NCBI GenBank assembly: GCA_024707145.1
Contig: JANQAI010000001.1
Coordinates: forward strand, 312,501 to 376,500
Length of the DNA: 64,000 nucleotides
Origin: Magnetospirillum sp.
Lineage (GTDB): Bacteria > Pseudomonadota > Alphaproteobacteria > Rhodospirillales > Magnetospirillaceae
Direction of reading: 5' to 3'
In this document: positions 19,283 through 28,421 of the stretch, piece by piece
How positions within the stretch are numbered: position 1 is the first letter of the stretch
How the letters are laid out: the number at the start of each line of letters is the position of its first letter
Position numbers and translations under genes: made by a program
The notes under the pieces: model-generated
What the model was told of the DNA's origin: nothing
Seen by the model: only the letters and a program-made list of their open reading frames with translations
The model's database searches: none

Positions 19283-20577
19283 ACTGGCGCAGCAGCTCGT
19301 TGCCACGGCGCACCGCGTCGTCCAGGGCCGCCTGGGCCTCCTTGCGCCCGACCCAGACGGCGTCCAGTTCCTCGTCGATGACGTCGCGGATCGGCACGAA
19401 ATTGCCCAGCCGTACGCCCTTCGAATATTCGGTGGGGCGGTGCAGGGTGATCTGCTTGATGGCGATCTCGGTTTCCGGATTGGCGGCGTAGAAGCCCTGG
19501 CGGCGCGACAGCGAGTAGGCCTCGCGGGTGATGGGCAGGTAGCCGGTGCGCTGGTGCGAGGCCGCCTGGATCTCCGGCGACGAGATGTACTCGAAGAAGC
19601 GCGCCACCCCCACGTAGTCCCGCCGGCCATGGCCGTTCATCACCCACAGGGTGGCGCCGCCGATGATGGAATTGCGCGGCGCCCATTTGACGTCGGGCCA
19701 GACGGGCAGCATGCCGATGCCGAAATCCCGAGGTCCGGTGCCCTTCAGTTCGGCGAAGGTGGCCGAGCTGGCGAACAGCATGGGGCATTCGCCGCTGGTG
19801 AACGCCCCCAGCGCCTCGTCGCGGCGGCCATGGGGGACGAACACGCGGTTGCGCGTCCACGCCGCCAGCTGCCGGATGTGGTGTACATGGAAGGGGCTGT
19901 TGAATTTCAGGCTCGATGTCGTAGCCGGCGATGCCGTTCTGCTTGGTGGCGAACGGCATGTCGTGCCAGGCGGACAGGTTCTCCAACTGGATCCACGATT
20001 GCCACTGGGTGGTGAAGCCGCATTTGGCGCCGCTTTTCAGCAAGGCCAGCGCGGCCTGTTCCACCTCGGGCCAGGTCTTGGGCGGCGTGTTGGGGTCCAG
20101 GCCCGCCTTGGCGAAGGCCGGCTTGTCGTAGAACAGGACCGGGGTCGAGCTGTTCAGCGGCATGGACAGCAGCTTGCCGTCCTGGCTGGAGTAATAGAGG
20201 GTCACCGCCGGTATGTAGGCCTTGTCGTCGAAAGGATGGCCCAGCAGGTCCATGACCTCGTTGACCGGCTTGATGACGCCCCTGGCCGCCATCATGGTGG
20301 CGGTCCCCACCTCGAACACCTGCACTATATGGGGCGGATGGCCCTGGCGTGCGGCGGCCAGGGCGGCGCTCATGGCTTCGGGATAGCCGCCCTTGTAGAC
20401 CGGCAGAACCACGTATTCGCCTTGGGCGGCGTTGAAGCCGGCGGCCAGGTCGTTGATCCAGTCTCCCAGCTTGCCGGGCATGGCATGCCAGAACACGATT
20501 TCCGTGGCGGCGCGGGCGGGCGCCGAGCCCAGTCCCAGCAGCGCCGCCAGCAGCAGGTACAGGATAGCCCGTGGCAT
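19254..20577 (-). CDS. ABC transporter substrate-binding protein, UgpB-like (frame broken as read)
   Basis: About 441 aa after joining. A signal peptide (MPRAILYLLLAALLGLGSAP ARA) is followed by TEIVFWHAMPGKLGDWIND, characteristic of glycerol-3-phosphate-type (UgpB) binding proteins, and by YSSQDGKLLSMPLNSSTPVL and ATLWVMNGHGRRDYVGVARF. It would bind a sugar phosphate or glycerophosphodiester in the periplasm. The frame breaks at ~19912, where CAGCTC reads CAGGCTC; correction gives GYDIELKFNSPFHVHHIRQL. No permease or ATPase genes are adjacent, so it is an orphan here. Confidence 0.82.
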
Positions 20578-20682
20578 GATGGAGCGCTCCCTCCCGCAAT
20601 TGCGCATCCGTTGAAAGCGGTGGGCAGATGAGATGACCGAGGATTGGGGCGCGTCAAATGAAAAATAATGACGCGGGTGCGA

Positions 20683-20886
20683 TCACGAGTGGTTGTTCAC
20701 CATGGTCCGGCGCAGCAGGGCGAAGGCCCGATCGGAACAGGACACCGCCAATTCGCAGCCCATCTTGCCCGCGCAACGCAGCATGTCGGTCAGTTGCTTG
20801 CGGAATTCGCCCACATTGCCGTCATGGACGCCCCTGGCCGCCGTCTCCACCTCGGAATAAGGGCAATAGCTTCGCCGCGCGGTCAT
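20683..20886 (-). CDS. Small conserved-looking cysteine-containing protein of unknown function
   Basis: 67 aa from ATG 20886, preceded by GGGGGAGGGAG at good spacing. It begins MTARRSYCPYSEVETAARGV and ends in basic residues, with four Cys. A TATAAT box (complement of 20920-20925) sits about 35 bp upstream, in an AT-rich patch, supporting a real small gene. I do not recognise the family. Confidence 0.5.
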   Translation of the reverse strand: MTARRSYCPYSEVETAARGVHDGNVGEFRKQLTDMLRCAGKMGCELAVSCSDRAFALLRRTMVNNHS

Positions 20887-20983
20887 GATGCCGCTTCTCC
20901 CTCCCCCTAATTTATAAACATTATAGTAAACTTTTGCGGGTGCGGCTAGCCGCATGACGCAACGAATCGGCAAAAATCGGACG

Positions 20984-21019
20984 AAAAAAAGCCGCTCGCC
21001 AAGGGGGGAGGCGAGCGGC
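20984..21019 (-). terminator. Intrinsic terminator of candidate sRNA
   Basis: A 10-bp perfect stem with a 9-nt loop is followed on the minus strand by TTTTTTT. It is the clearest rho-independent terminator in the window, and no protein gene on that strand lies within 400 bp upstream, which is why a small RNA is proposed. Confidence 0.75.
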
Positions 21020-21070
21020 CAGGGAGTTATCTTAGAGAGGGAGGCTGACCTTCGGGGAAGGTCAACATCT
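20984..21070 (-). ncRNA. Candidate small RNA (~87 nt) with own promoter and intrinsic terminator
   Basis: On the minus strand TTGACC (21106-21101), a 17-bp spacer and TAAGGT (21083-21078) form a good sigma-70-type promoter. The predicted start is near 21070. The transcript would contain an 8-bp hairpin (TGACCTTC-GGG-GAAGGTCA, 21046-21064) and end at a 10-bp GC stem (GCCGCTCGCC/GGCGAGCGGC, 20991-21019) followed by seven T. No open reading frame of note is inside. Function is unknown. Confidence 0.5.
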
Positions 21071-21427
21071 GAGAGCGACCTTAGCGCGGACGGGCTGAAA
21101 GGTCAAATCATTTTAATATCGGTTCGCAATAACCCTACGCGCGGTCCGGTCGTTGGGGGCGGTGGTCATCATGGATGGCCGTTCATCGCTGTCTCTGCGT
21201 GGCTGAAATGCCGTTACTCGGCGGTGTCTTCGGCATCGTCTTCCTCACCCTGGAAGGTGTGACCGGCACCGCCAACATGATGGTGTGGCCGCAGGTTTCC
21301 GAACGTGTCCGCCCGCCCGATCCGGGTGGACGGCAAAGCGCCGCGAGGAGGGCGGGGGCGTCCATCCGGTGGCCGAGCGGCTGACCGGCCTGCCGGGCTC
21401 GTTGCGTGATTTCCATTGAGGGCTGCC

Positions 21428-22039
21428 ATGGCCGAAGACGCCCATACCTTCCTGCCTGCCGTCCCGACGTTGGCCGGTTTGAGAGAGGCCGCTGCCGGCT
21501 GCACCGCCTGCCCGCTTCACCTGACCGGCACGCAGACCGTCTTCGGCCAGGGGCCAGCGGATGCGGAGTTGATGCTGGTGGGCGAACAGCCGGGCGACGT
21601 GGAGGATCGGACCGGTCAGCCCTTCGTCGGCCCGGCCGGCCAATTGCTCGACCGTGCCATGGCGGAGGCCGGCATCGACCGCTCGCGCGCCTATGTCACC
21701 AATGCGGTGAAGCACTTCAAATGGGAACCCCGCGGCAAGCGGCGCATCCACGGCAAGCCCAATGCCGGCGAGATCCGCGCCTGCCGCCCTTGGCTGGAGG
21801 CCGAAATCGCGCTGATCGCTCCGCGCACCATCGTCTGCCTGGGCGCCACGGCCGCCAAGGCGCTTCTGGGGCCGGACTTCCGCGTGACGCAGCAACGGGG
21901 CGGGTTCACCCCGTCGCCCTGGGCTGCCCGCGTGCTGGCCACCATCCATCCCTCGGCGATCCTGCGCATCCGCGAGGACGAGTTGCGCCAGGCGGAATAT
22001 CGGGCTCTGGTCGCGGACCTGCGCGTGGCGGCCGCGTAA
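21428..22039 (+). CDS. UdgX-type uracil-DNA glycosylase / uracil-DNA binding protein
   Basis: 203 aa, family-4-like uracil glycosylase fold. The N-terminal CTACPLH and later Cys fit an iron-sulfur cluster. GEQPGDVEDRTGQPFVGPAG is the catalytic-loop region, and IHPSAILR the second motif. The segment KHFKWEPRGKRRIHGKPN carries the RRIH insertion loop that defines UdgX, whose His forms a covalent bond with the uracil-site sugar and stays attached to DNA. I chose ATG 21428 after TGAGGG; a 4-codon upstream extension is possible. It probably acts in DNA repair. Confidence 0.87.
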   Translation: MAEDAHTFLPAVPTLAGLREAAAGCTACPLHLTGTQTVFGQGPADAELMLVGEQPGDVEDRTGQPFVGPAGQLLDRAMAEAGIDRSRAYVTNAVKHFKWEPRGKRRIHGKPNAGEIRACRPWLEAEIALIAPRTIVCLGATAAKALLGPDFRVTQQRGGFTPSPWAARVLATIHPSAILRIREDELRQAEYRALVADLRVAAA

Positions 22040-22130
22040 GCCGGGCTGAACAGGGGGCCACTCAGGCCAGGCCCCCTTTTCATATGGTTCATTACGGATT
22101 AGGGGGAAAGGTGCCTGCCGACCCTCCGTC

Positions 22131-22233
22131 ATGCCCGTGCGTGACACGGGCATCCACGCGTTTCCGCGTCACCAGCTGTTTCCACGCAGGGGATTTGCGG
22201 TGCCACGTGGATGCGCGGGTCAAGCCCGCGCAT
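22131..22233. repeat. Intergenic double-hairpin repeat (ATGCCCGTG...CGCGGGTCAAGCCCGCG)
   Basis: Two hairpins, ATGCCCGTG/CACGGGCAT (22131-22153) and ATGCGCGGG/CCCGCGCAT (22211-22233), are nested in a longer inverted repeat (GCATCCACG / CGTGGATGC). The wording 'CGTCATGCCC...GGTCAAGCCCGCGCAT' is a dispersed intergenic repeat type seen widely in alphaproteobacterial genomes. It fills most of the gap between the UdgX and cobW-like genes, which converge here. Confidence 0.6.
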
Positions 22234-22272
22234 AACGAGCAAGGGGCTCCCCGGAATTCCGGGAAGAACCTT

Positions 22273-23355
22273 TCATACGCCCTTCTCGTCGGCCAGCCCC
22301 AGCACCCCGTCCAGCATCTCGGCGATCACCTCGCGCTCCAGGTCGCGGGTGATGAAGACGATGCGGGTGCGGTGGTCGGCATCCGGCCAGGCGGGCAGCG
22401 GCGCCGGCGGGTGGAAGACGTGCTGGACGCCGTGGATGGCCAGCGGCTTCTCGCTTTCGCGGGCGTTGACGATGCCCTTGATGCGCAGCAGGTTCTCGCC
22501 CCGCTGCGAGATCAGCAGTTCCAGGGCGAAGGCCAGGCCCGGCCAGCTGACCGGCTCGTCGCGGGTGAAGACGAAGGCCTGGACGCGGGCGTCGTGGCGG
22601 TTGATGTCGTGCTGGTGGTGGGCGTGCCCATGGTCGTCGTCCACCTCGATGCCCATCTTGCGGTCGCGCTCGCGCCGCAGGTCGGCATAGGCCTCGGCGT
22701 TCAGCCACTTGTGGACGTCCGGGATCTTGTCGGCGTCGTTGAACAGGCCGGCATCCAGCAGGTCGTTGGGATCGACGGCGCCATTGACCGCCCGCATCAG
22801 GCGGGCGCCGGGATTGAGCCGCTTCAGGCGGGCGTGCAGCACCTCGACGGCGGTGTAGTCGGCGATGTCGCCCTTGGTCAGCACCAGCCGGTCGGCCACC
22901 GCCACCTGCTTGATGGCTTCCTCGTGGTTGTCCAGCGTCTGGCTGCCGTTGACCGCGTCCACCGTGGTGACGATGCCGTCCAGCCGGTAGCGGGTGGACA
23001 GCAGCGGGTCGTTCATCAGCGTGTGGATGATGGGGGCGGGGTCGGCCAGGCCGGTGGTTTCGATGACCACGCGGTTGAATTCGGGAATCTCGCCCTTGAC
23101 CCGCTTGAGGAACAGGTCGCGCATGGCGTTGACCATGTCGCCGCGCACGGTGCAGCACAGGCAGCCCGATTGCAGCATGACGATGTCCTCGGCCACGTGC
23201 TGGACCAGCAGATGGTCCAGGCCCACCGCGCCGAACTCGTTGATCAGCACCGCCGTCTCGCCCAACTCGGGCTGGGCCAGCAGGTGGTTGAGCAGGGTGG
23301 TCTTGCCGCTGCCGAGGAAGCCGGTCAGCACGGTGACGGGAAGGGTGTCGCTCAT
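22273..23355 (-). CDS. CobW/COG0523 GTPase, putative zinc metallochaperone
   Basis: 360 aa. The Walker [17 protein letters not shown] near residue 11, the metal-binding GCLCCTV motif (CxCC) near residue 65, [10 protein letters not shown] and the guanine-specifying TKGD identify a COG0523 G3E GTPase. A His-rich loop ([17 protein letters not shown]) near residue 245 and the adjacent znu/zur genes indicate a zinc chaperone that would hand zinc to client enzymes under limitation. Its start overlaps the hisI stop (ATGA), so the two are coupled. Confidence 0.88.
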   Translation of the reverse strand: MSDTLPVTVLTGFLGSGKTTLLNHLLAQPELGETAVLINEFGAVGLDHLLVQHVAEDIVMLQSGCLCCTVRGDMVNAMRDLFLKRVKGEIPEFNRVVIETTGLADPAPIIHTLMNDPLLSTRYRLDGIVTTVDAVNGSQTLDNHEEAIKQVAVADRLVLTKGDIADYTAVEVLHARLKRLNPGARLMRAVNGAVDPNDLLDAGLFNDADKIPDVHKWLNAEAYADLRRERDRKMGIEVDDDHGHAHHQHDINRHDARVQAFVFTRDEPVSWPGLAFALELLISQRGENLLRIKGIVNARESEKPLAIHGVQHVFHPPAPLPAWPDADHRTRIVFITRDLEREVIAEMLDGVLGLADEKGV

Positions 23356-23744
23356 TTCCGGTACAGCTCCTCGGGCGAGATCTGGACCTCGGCCACCTCC
23401 ACCAGCCCCTCGGGGCGGGCGGCGGTGTAGAAGCAGGTGCGCCGGCCGGTGTGGCAGGCGACGCCGTCCTGGTCCACCTTCAGCAAGATGGTGTCGCCGT
23501 CGCAGTCGATCAGGAATTCCTTGAGGCGCTGCTGCTGGCCCGACGTCTCGCCCTTGCGCCACAGCCCCTGGCGCGACCGCGACCAATAGCACACCCGGCC
23601 GGTGGCCAGGGTCTCGGCGACCGCCTCCTGATTCATCCAGGCCATCATCAACACCTCGCCGGTGTCGTATTGCTGGGCGATGGCGGGGACCAGGCCGTCG
23701 GCGTTGAAGCGGATGGCGGCCAGGGCGGCGTCGGGTTCACTCAT
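23352..23744 (-). CDS. hisI: Phosphoribosyl-AMP cyclohydrolase
   Basis: 130 aa. It catalyses the third step of histidine synthesis, opening the purine ring of phosphoribosyl-[21 protein letters not shown] and [20 protein letters not shown] followed by RRTCFY are diagnostic; the three zinc Cys and the Asp metal ligands are all present. The gene is not next to other his genes but is coupled to a COG0523 chaperone beside the zinc uptake genes. HisI paralogues are known members of Zur regulons, so this copy may be zinc-regulated or a chaperone client. Confidence 0.92.
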   Translation of the reverse strand: MSEPDAALAAIRFNADGLVPAIAQQYDTGEVLMMAWMNQEAVAETLATGRVCYWSRSRQGLWRKGETSGQQQRLKEFLIDCDGDTILLKVDQDGVACHTGRRTCFYTAARPEGLVEVAEVQISPEELYRK

Positions 23745-23779
23745 GACAAGCTCCGAAGACGGGGACGTCTTCCTATAGA

Positions 23780-24720
23780 TCATTTCTTGCCCAGACACGA
23801 TGCCAAGCCGTCGGCCAGCCGGGTCATCATGATGAAATAGTGGTCCGGACCGGTGGGGATGTCGGCGCCCTGGGGATCGAGCACGCCCTCGCGCGCGCCG
23901 GCCGATTCCGCCAGGGTATGGACCAGCGGAGCGGGAATTGCGGTTCGCGGAAGACGCAGGCCGAGCCCAGGGATTTCAGTCGGTCGCGCAGGGCGGCCAT
24001 GCGCTTGACCGAAGGCGGCCGGTCGGGGTCCACGGTGATGGAGCCGGCCGCGCTCAGGTTGTAGCGCCGTTCGAAATACTGATAGGCGTCGTGGAATACC
24101 ACGAAGGGCTTGTCCATCACCGGGTACAGCTTGGCCTGCACCTGCATGTCCAGCCCGCTGAGCTTCAGGATGGTGGTGTCGGCATTGGCCTGGTAGGTTT
24201 CGGCGTGTTCGGGGTCCAGCTCGCCCAGGCGGTCGGCCACCGCCGCCACCAGCAGGCGGGCATTGGCGGGGTCCAGCCACAGATGGCCGTCCATGGCGCC
24301 GTGATGGTGGCCGTCATGGCCGCCGGCCTCGTGGGCGTGGTGATCCTCGTCGCTCTCCCAGATGCCGCCTTTGCGGGTGGGCAGCACGTGGGCGCCGGGC
24401 AGGTCGGCCAGGGCGATGACGTCCAGTTTGTCGCGCCCCTTCAGCGGCTTGGCCAGGAAGGTCTCGTAGTTTTCGTCCACCAGCACCACCACGCGGGCGG
24501 CGGCCAGGGCACGGGCGTCCGAAGGCTTCAGCGCGTAGGTGTGTTCCGACTGGGTGCCGGTGACCACCAGGCCGGGCGTGCCCACGCCTTGCATCACCGC
24601 CGCCACCAGGGAGTGGATCGGCTGGATCGAGGCCATCACCTTGGGCACCTCGGCCCCGGCCGGCCAGAGGGGAGTGATGGCCGCCAGCAAGGCGAGGGCG
24701 AGGGTGCGGGTCTTCCCCAT
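23780..24720 (-). CDS. znuA: Zinc ABC transporter periplasmic binding protein (frame broken as read)
   Basis: About 313 aa after joining. Signal peptide [43 protein letters not shown] is the typical ZnuA opening. The His-rich loop [18 protein letters not shown] and zinc ligands in [17 protein letters not shown] and FHDAYQYFE are visible. The frame breaks near 23932-23938 with a missing base; restoring it gives [20 protein letters not shown]. It delivers periplasmic zinc to ZnuBC. It is divergent from zur, with a palindromic operator between. Confidence 0.9.
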
Positions 24721-24756
24721 CGGTGGTCTCCGTGTCATGATGCGCTATCCGATGCG

Positions 24757-24773
24757 ATGTTATAATGTAACAT
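24757..24773. promoter_or_regulatory. Zur-type operator palindrome between znuA and zur
   Basis: ATGTTA-TAATG-TAACAT is a perfect 6-bp-arm palindrome, extended by AT-rich flanks. It sits 36 bp upstream of znuA and 23 bp upstream of zur, and fits the ATGTTATA...TAACAT form of Fur-family (Zur) boxes. It would let Zur repress both the znuA side and its own zur-znuCB operon when zinc is plentiful. Confidence 0.75.
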
Positions 24774-24796
24774 TATTGGCCTGCCAAGGATTTCCG

Positions 24797-25287
24797 ATGA
24801 GCTTTCCCGTTCCCGACCACGATCACGGCCCCTGCGTCGCCCATGCTTTGGCGGCGGCCGAGGCGGAGTGCCGTCGGCGCGGCGCCCGCCTGACCGATAT
24901 CCGCCGCCGCGTGTTGGAGCCTGGTGTGGCAGGGGCATGCCCCGGTGGGGGCCTATGCCCTGCTGGAGACGCTGGGGCGCGAGGGCTTCTGCGCCGCGCC
25001 GCCCACCGTGTACCGGGCGCTGGACTTCCTGCTGGCGCACGGGCTGATCCATCGCATCGAGCGGCTGAACGCCTATACCGGCTGCACCCGGCCGGGAATT
25101 CCCCATGCCGGCCAGTTCCTGCTGTGCGAGGGCTGCGGCACCGCCGCCGAGCCTGGACGACCCGGCCATCGACGCCGCCGTGGTGGCTGCCGCCGCCCGC
25201 CTGGGCTTCACCGTGACCGGGCAGACGGTGGAGGTGGACGGCCTGTGCCCGGCCTGCCAGGAGGGGAAGGCAGGCCATGGCGGCTGA
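24797..25287 (+). CDS. zur: Zinc uptake regulator, Fur family (two frame breaks as read)
   Basis: About 163 aa after joining. The N-terminal winged-helix region ([14 protein letters not shown], then [20 protein letters not shown]) precedes the metal-binding dimerisation domain with the CEGCG and CPACQ Cys pairs. Frames break at ~24917 and ~25153; each is GAGCTG read as GAGCCTG, and removing one C restores [20 protein letters not shown] and [16 protein letters not shown]. It would repress zinc uptake through the operator upstream. It overlaps znuC by 11 bp. Confidence 0.88.
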
Positions 25288-26050
25288 GGCGCTGATTTCC
25301 ATCGACCGGGTTTCGCTCAAGCGCTCGGGCCATGCCGTGCTGTCCGAGGTGTCGCTGGCGGTGGCGCCGGGGCGCATCGTCACCATCGTCGGCCCCAACG
25401 GCGCCGGCAAGTCCACCCTGGTCAAGGTGGCCCTGGGCCTGCTGAAGCCCGACAGCGGCCAGGTGCGCCGCGCCGCCGGCCTGACCCTGGGCTACGTGCC
25501 GCAGAGCCTGACCATCGAACCGACCCTGCCGCTGTCGGTGCGCCGCTTCCTGGCCATGGCCGCGCCCGCTGCCGGCCGCGACCGGATGGAGGCCGCCCTG
25601 GCCCGCGTCGGCGCCGGCCACGTGCTGGCCCGCCAGGTGGCGGAGCTGTCGGGCGGCGAGTTGCAGCGGGTGCTGCTGGCCCGCGCCCTGCTGCGGCAAC
25701 CGGCCCTGCTGGTGCTGGACGAGCCGGTGGGCGGGGTCGACATGGCGGGGCAGGCGGAGCTCTACGATCTGATCGCCACCCTGGCCCGCGACGAGGGCGC
25801 CGGCGTGCTCATGGTCAGCCATGACCTGCACGTGGTCATGGCCGCCACCGACGAGGTGGTCTGCCTGAACCGCCACGTCTGCTGCGCCGGCCATCCCGAG
25901 GCGGTCAGCCGCCACCCGGAATACCTGGCCCTGTTCGGCGCCAAGGCGGCGGCCAGCCTGGCGGTCTATACCCATGTCCACGACCACCGGCATCTGCCCG
26001 ACGGCTCAGTGGGCGGGCATGTGCACGGCCCGGAGTGCGGCCATGGATGA
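25277..26050 (+). CDS. znuC: Zinc ABC transporter ATP-binding protein
   Basis: 257 aa. Walker [20 protein letters not shown], signature [16 protein letters not shown], Walker [13 protein letters not shown] and switch His (SHDLH) are all present. The C-terminal His-rich tail ([19 protein letters not shown]) is typical of ZnuC. It powers zinc import with ZnuB and ZnuA. It overlaps zur upstream and znuB downstream (8 bp), giving a tight zur-znuC-znuB operon. Confidence 0.93.
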   Translation: MAAEALISIDRVSLKRSGHAVLSEVSLAVAPGRIVTIVGPNGAGKSTLVKVALGLLKPDSGQVRRAAGLTLGYVPQSLTIEPTLPLSVRRFLAMAAPAAGRDRMEAALARVGAGHVLARQVAELSGGELQRVLLARALLRQPALLVLDEPVGGVDMAGQAELYDLIATLARDEGAGVLMVSHDLHVVMAATDEVVCLNRHVCCAGHPEAVSRHPEYLALFGAKAAASLAVYTHVHDHRHLPDGSVGGHVHGPECGHG

Positions 26051-26828
26051 GTTCCTCGCCCGCGCCCTGGCCGGCGGGTTGGCGCTCGCCATGGTCACCG
26101 GCCCGTTCGGCTGCTTCGTGGTATGGCGGCGCATGGCCTATTTCGGCGATACCCTGGCCCATGCCGCCTTGCTGGGCGTGGTGCTGGGGGCGCTGCTGGA
26201 CCTGGATTTCGGCCTCGGCATCGCCATCCTGGCGGTGGCGGTGGCGGTGCTGCTGGCCTTCCTGCAGCGGCGGCGCCAACTGGCCTCGGACACCGTCCTC
26301 GGCATCCTCTCGCACGGGGCGCTGGCCTTGGGACTGGTGGTCCTGGCGCTGATGAACGACGCCCGCATCAATGTCATGGCCTGGCTGCTGGGCGACATCC
26401 TGTCGCTGGAATGGCGCGACGTGGCGGTGCTGTGGGCGGGCGGCGCCGTGCTGCTGGCCGGGCTGGCCCTGGTGTGGCGGGCGCTGGTGGCCATGACGGT
26501 GGACGAGGACCTGGCCGCCGTCGAGGGCCACGCGGTGGAGCGCGCCCGGCTGGTGCTCATGGTCCTGGTGGCGCTGGTGGTGGCCGCCGCCATGAAGGTG
26601 GTGGGCATCCTGCTGGTCACCGCGCTGCTGGTCATTCCCGCCGCCACCGCCCGCAGGGTCTCGCGCACGCCCGAGCAGATGGCCGCCTTGGCGGCGGTGC
26701 TGGGGGCGTCGTCGGTGGTGCTGGGGCTGGCCGGGTCGTGGCGCTTCGACACGCCGTCCGGCCCTTCGGTGGTGGTGGCGGCGCTGGCGCTGTTCACCCT
26801 GTCCCTGGCGGTTCCGGGGCGGCGCTGA
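26043..26828 (+). CDS. znuB: Zinc ABC transporter permease
   Basis: 261 aa with about seven or eight hydrophobic helices. The motif [19 protein letters not shown] early and [22 protein letters not shown] late are the conserved permease segments of the metal-transport ABC-3 family. It forms the inner-membrane channel for zinc import. It starts within the znuC 3' end, and the methyltransferase gene follows after 1 bp. Confidence 0.93.
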   Translation: MDEFLARALAGGLALAMVTGPFGCFVVWRRMAYFGDTLAHAALLGVVLGALLDLDFGLGIAILAVAVAVLLAFLQRRRQLASDTVLGILSHGALALGLVVLALMNDARINVMAWLLGDILSLEWRDVAVLWAGGAVLLAGLALVWRALVAMTVDEDLAAVEGHAVERARLVLMVLVALVVAAAMKVVGILLVTALLVIPAATARRVSRTPEQMAALAAVLGASSVVLGLAGSWRFDTPSGPSVVVAALALFTLSLAVPGRR

Positions 26829-26829
26829 C

Positions 26830-28296
26830 ATGTGGACCGACGGCGTCGCCTCCATCGGCTACACCCACGCCTTCTACCCCGAGATGGCGCCGGGACATCT
26901 GGCCTTCGCCCTGCTGCTGAAAGGATTCGTCCCGCCGCTGGCGGTCGGGCGGGCCTTCCATTACGGCGAGCTGGGCTGCGGCCAGGGGGTGACCACCAAC
27001 CTGCTGGCGGCCTGCCATTCCGCCTCCACCTTCGAGGCGGTGGACCTGCTGCCCGAACACATGGAAGGGGCGCAAGCGCTGGCTGCCGCCTGCGGCAACG
27101 GCAATGCCGCCTTCCACCGCGAGAGCTTCGCCGATTTCGCCCGCCGGGGCGGCCCGGATTTCGACGTCATCGCTCTGCACGGCGTATGGTCGTGGGTGCC
27201 GGACGAGGACCGCGCCGTGCTGGCCGACATCGCCCGGCGGCGGCTGAAGCCCGGCGGCGCCCTCTATGTCAGCTACAACTGCCTGCCCGGCTGGGCCGCC
27301 GACATGCCGGTGCGCCGCCTGTTGCTGGAGCGGGTGGCGGCGGGCGAGGGGAGCTTGCCCGAGCGCATCGCCGCCGCGCTGGCCTTCCTCGACCGGCTGG
27401 CGCTGGAGGGCGGCTATTTCGCCCGCGTTCCCGCCGCCGCCGCGCTGCTGGACAGCTTGCGCGGCAAGTCGGCGGCCTATGTCGCCCACGAATTCCTGAA
27501 TCGGAACTGGGCGCCGTTCTATCACGCCGACGTGGCCGCCCAACTGGCCGGGGCGGGGCTGTCCTTCGCCGCTTCGGCCACCCTGCTGGACCATCTGGAT
27601 TCCTGGCGCCTGGGCGAGGATGCCGCCGCCCTGGTGGCCCAGGCCGACGCGGCCGGGCGGGAAACCCTGCGCGATACCTTGGCCTATACCCGCTTCCGCC
27701 GCGACGTCTTCCTGCGCGATCCCGTCCGGCTGACGGCGGCGGAACGGGGGCGCGCCCTGCGCGCGTTGCGTTTCGGCCTGACCGTGCCGCGCGACGCGGT
27801 GCCGCACAGCGTGACCACGCCGGCCGGCGACAGGTTGCTGGAGCCGGCTTTGTTCGAACCGCTGGCCGATGCCCTGGCGACCGGCGCCCCTAGCCTGGAC
27901 AATCTGGCGCAAGGGCGCGCTTTCGACGCCGTGGTGGAGGCCCTGACCGTGCTGGTGGGGCTGGGCGTGGCGGCGCCGTCCCTCGGCCCCTGTCCGGGGG
28001 CCGCCGCCTTCAACGCCGCCGTGCTGCAAGCCAACCGGGAGGCGCCCGACCTGTGCCAGCTGGCGTCGCCCCTGCTGGGGACCGGCTTGGTGGTGGACCT
28101 GCTCGACCGCCTGTTCCTGCTGGCCGAGCACGAAGGGAGCGACCCGGCCGCCTTGGCCTGGTCGGTCCTGTCGGGACGCGGCCAGCGCCTGCGCGGGCTT
28201 TCCTCCGAGGCCGAGAACCTGGATGAACTGTGCCGCCGCTATGACGGCTTCCGCCGCCACCGCCGCCCTCATCTGGCGGTGCTGGGGATCGCCTAA
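26830..28296 (+). CDS. Class I SAM-dependent methyltransferase with methyltransferase regulatory domain
   Basis: 488 aa. The N-terminal domain has the SAM-binding motif HYGELGCGQGVTTNLLAACH, an acidic strand end (FEAVDLLPEHM) and FDVIALHGVWSWV. The middle and C-terminal regions resemble the 'methyltransferase regulatory domain' (PF10119) found after such methylases. Substrate unknown. It is directly linked to znuB (1 bp gap), so it may be in the Zur-controlled operon, though its link to zinc is unclear. Confidence 0.75.
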   Translation: MWTDGVASIGYTHAFYPEMAPGHLAFALLLKGFVPPLAVGRAFHYGELGCGQGVTTNLLAACHSASTFEAVDLLPEHMEGAQALAAACGNGNAAFHRESFADFARRGGPDFDVIALHGVWSWVPDEDRAVLADIARRRLKPGGALYVSYNCLPGWAADMPVRRLLLERVAAGEGSLPERIAAALAFLDRLALEGGYFARVPAAAALLDSLRGKSAAYVAHEFLNRNWAPFYHADVAAQLAGAGLSFAASATLLDHLDSWRLGEDAAALVAQADAAGRETLRDTLAYTRFRRDVFLRDPVRLTAAERGRALRALRFGLTVPRDAVPHSVTTPAGDRLLEPALFEPLADALATGAPSLDNLAQGRAFDAVVEALTVLVGLGVAAPSLGPCPGAAAFNAAVLQANREAPDLCQLASPLLGTGLVVDLLDRLFLLAEHEGSDPAALAWSVLSGRGQRLRGLSSEAENLDELCRRYDGFRRHRRPHLAVLGIA

Positions 28297-28300
28297 GCGC

Positions 28301-28404
28301 GCCTATCCGCTTTTACCCATACCCACAATATCTGCATCTCACCGTCAAGCCCGGCCATGACGACAAAAGCTAGATATGATGGGTGTGGGTGAAAGGCGGA
28401 TAGG
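28301..28404. repeat. 104-bp imperfect palindrome between convergent genes
   Basis: The arms GCCTATCCGC (28301-28310) and GCGGATAGGC (28395-28404) continue inward as imperfect matches (TTTTACCCATACCCACA with TGGGTGTGGGTGAAA, and ATATCT with AGATAT). Its position, between the convergent methyltransferase and gph genes, fits either a bidirectional terminator or a miniature repeat element like the one at 3933-4107. The two share no sequence. Confidence 0.5.
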
Positions 28405-28421
28405 CAAGTACCTAAGCTTTA

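Noticed and set aside
24797..25287. Programmed ribosomal frameshifting in zur and other broken genes
   Set aside because: The breaks need +1/-1 corrections in unrelated genes, lack slippery sequences and share a sequence context that points to base calling.
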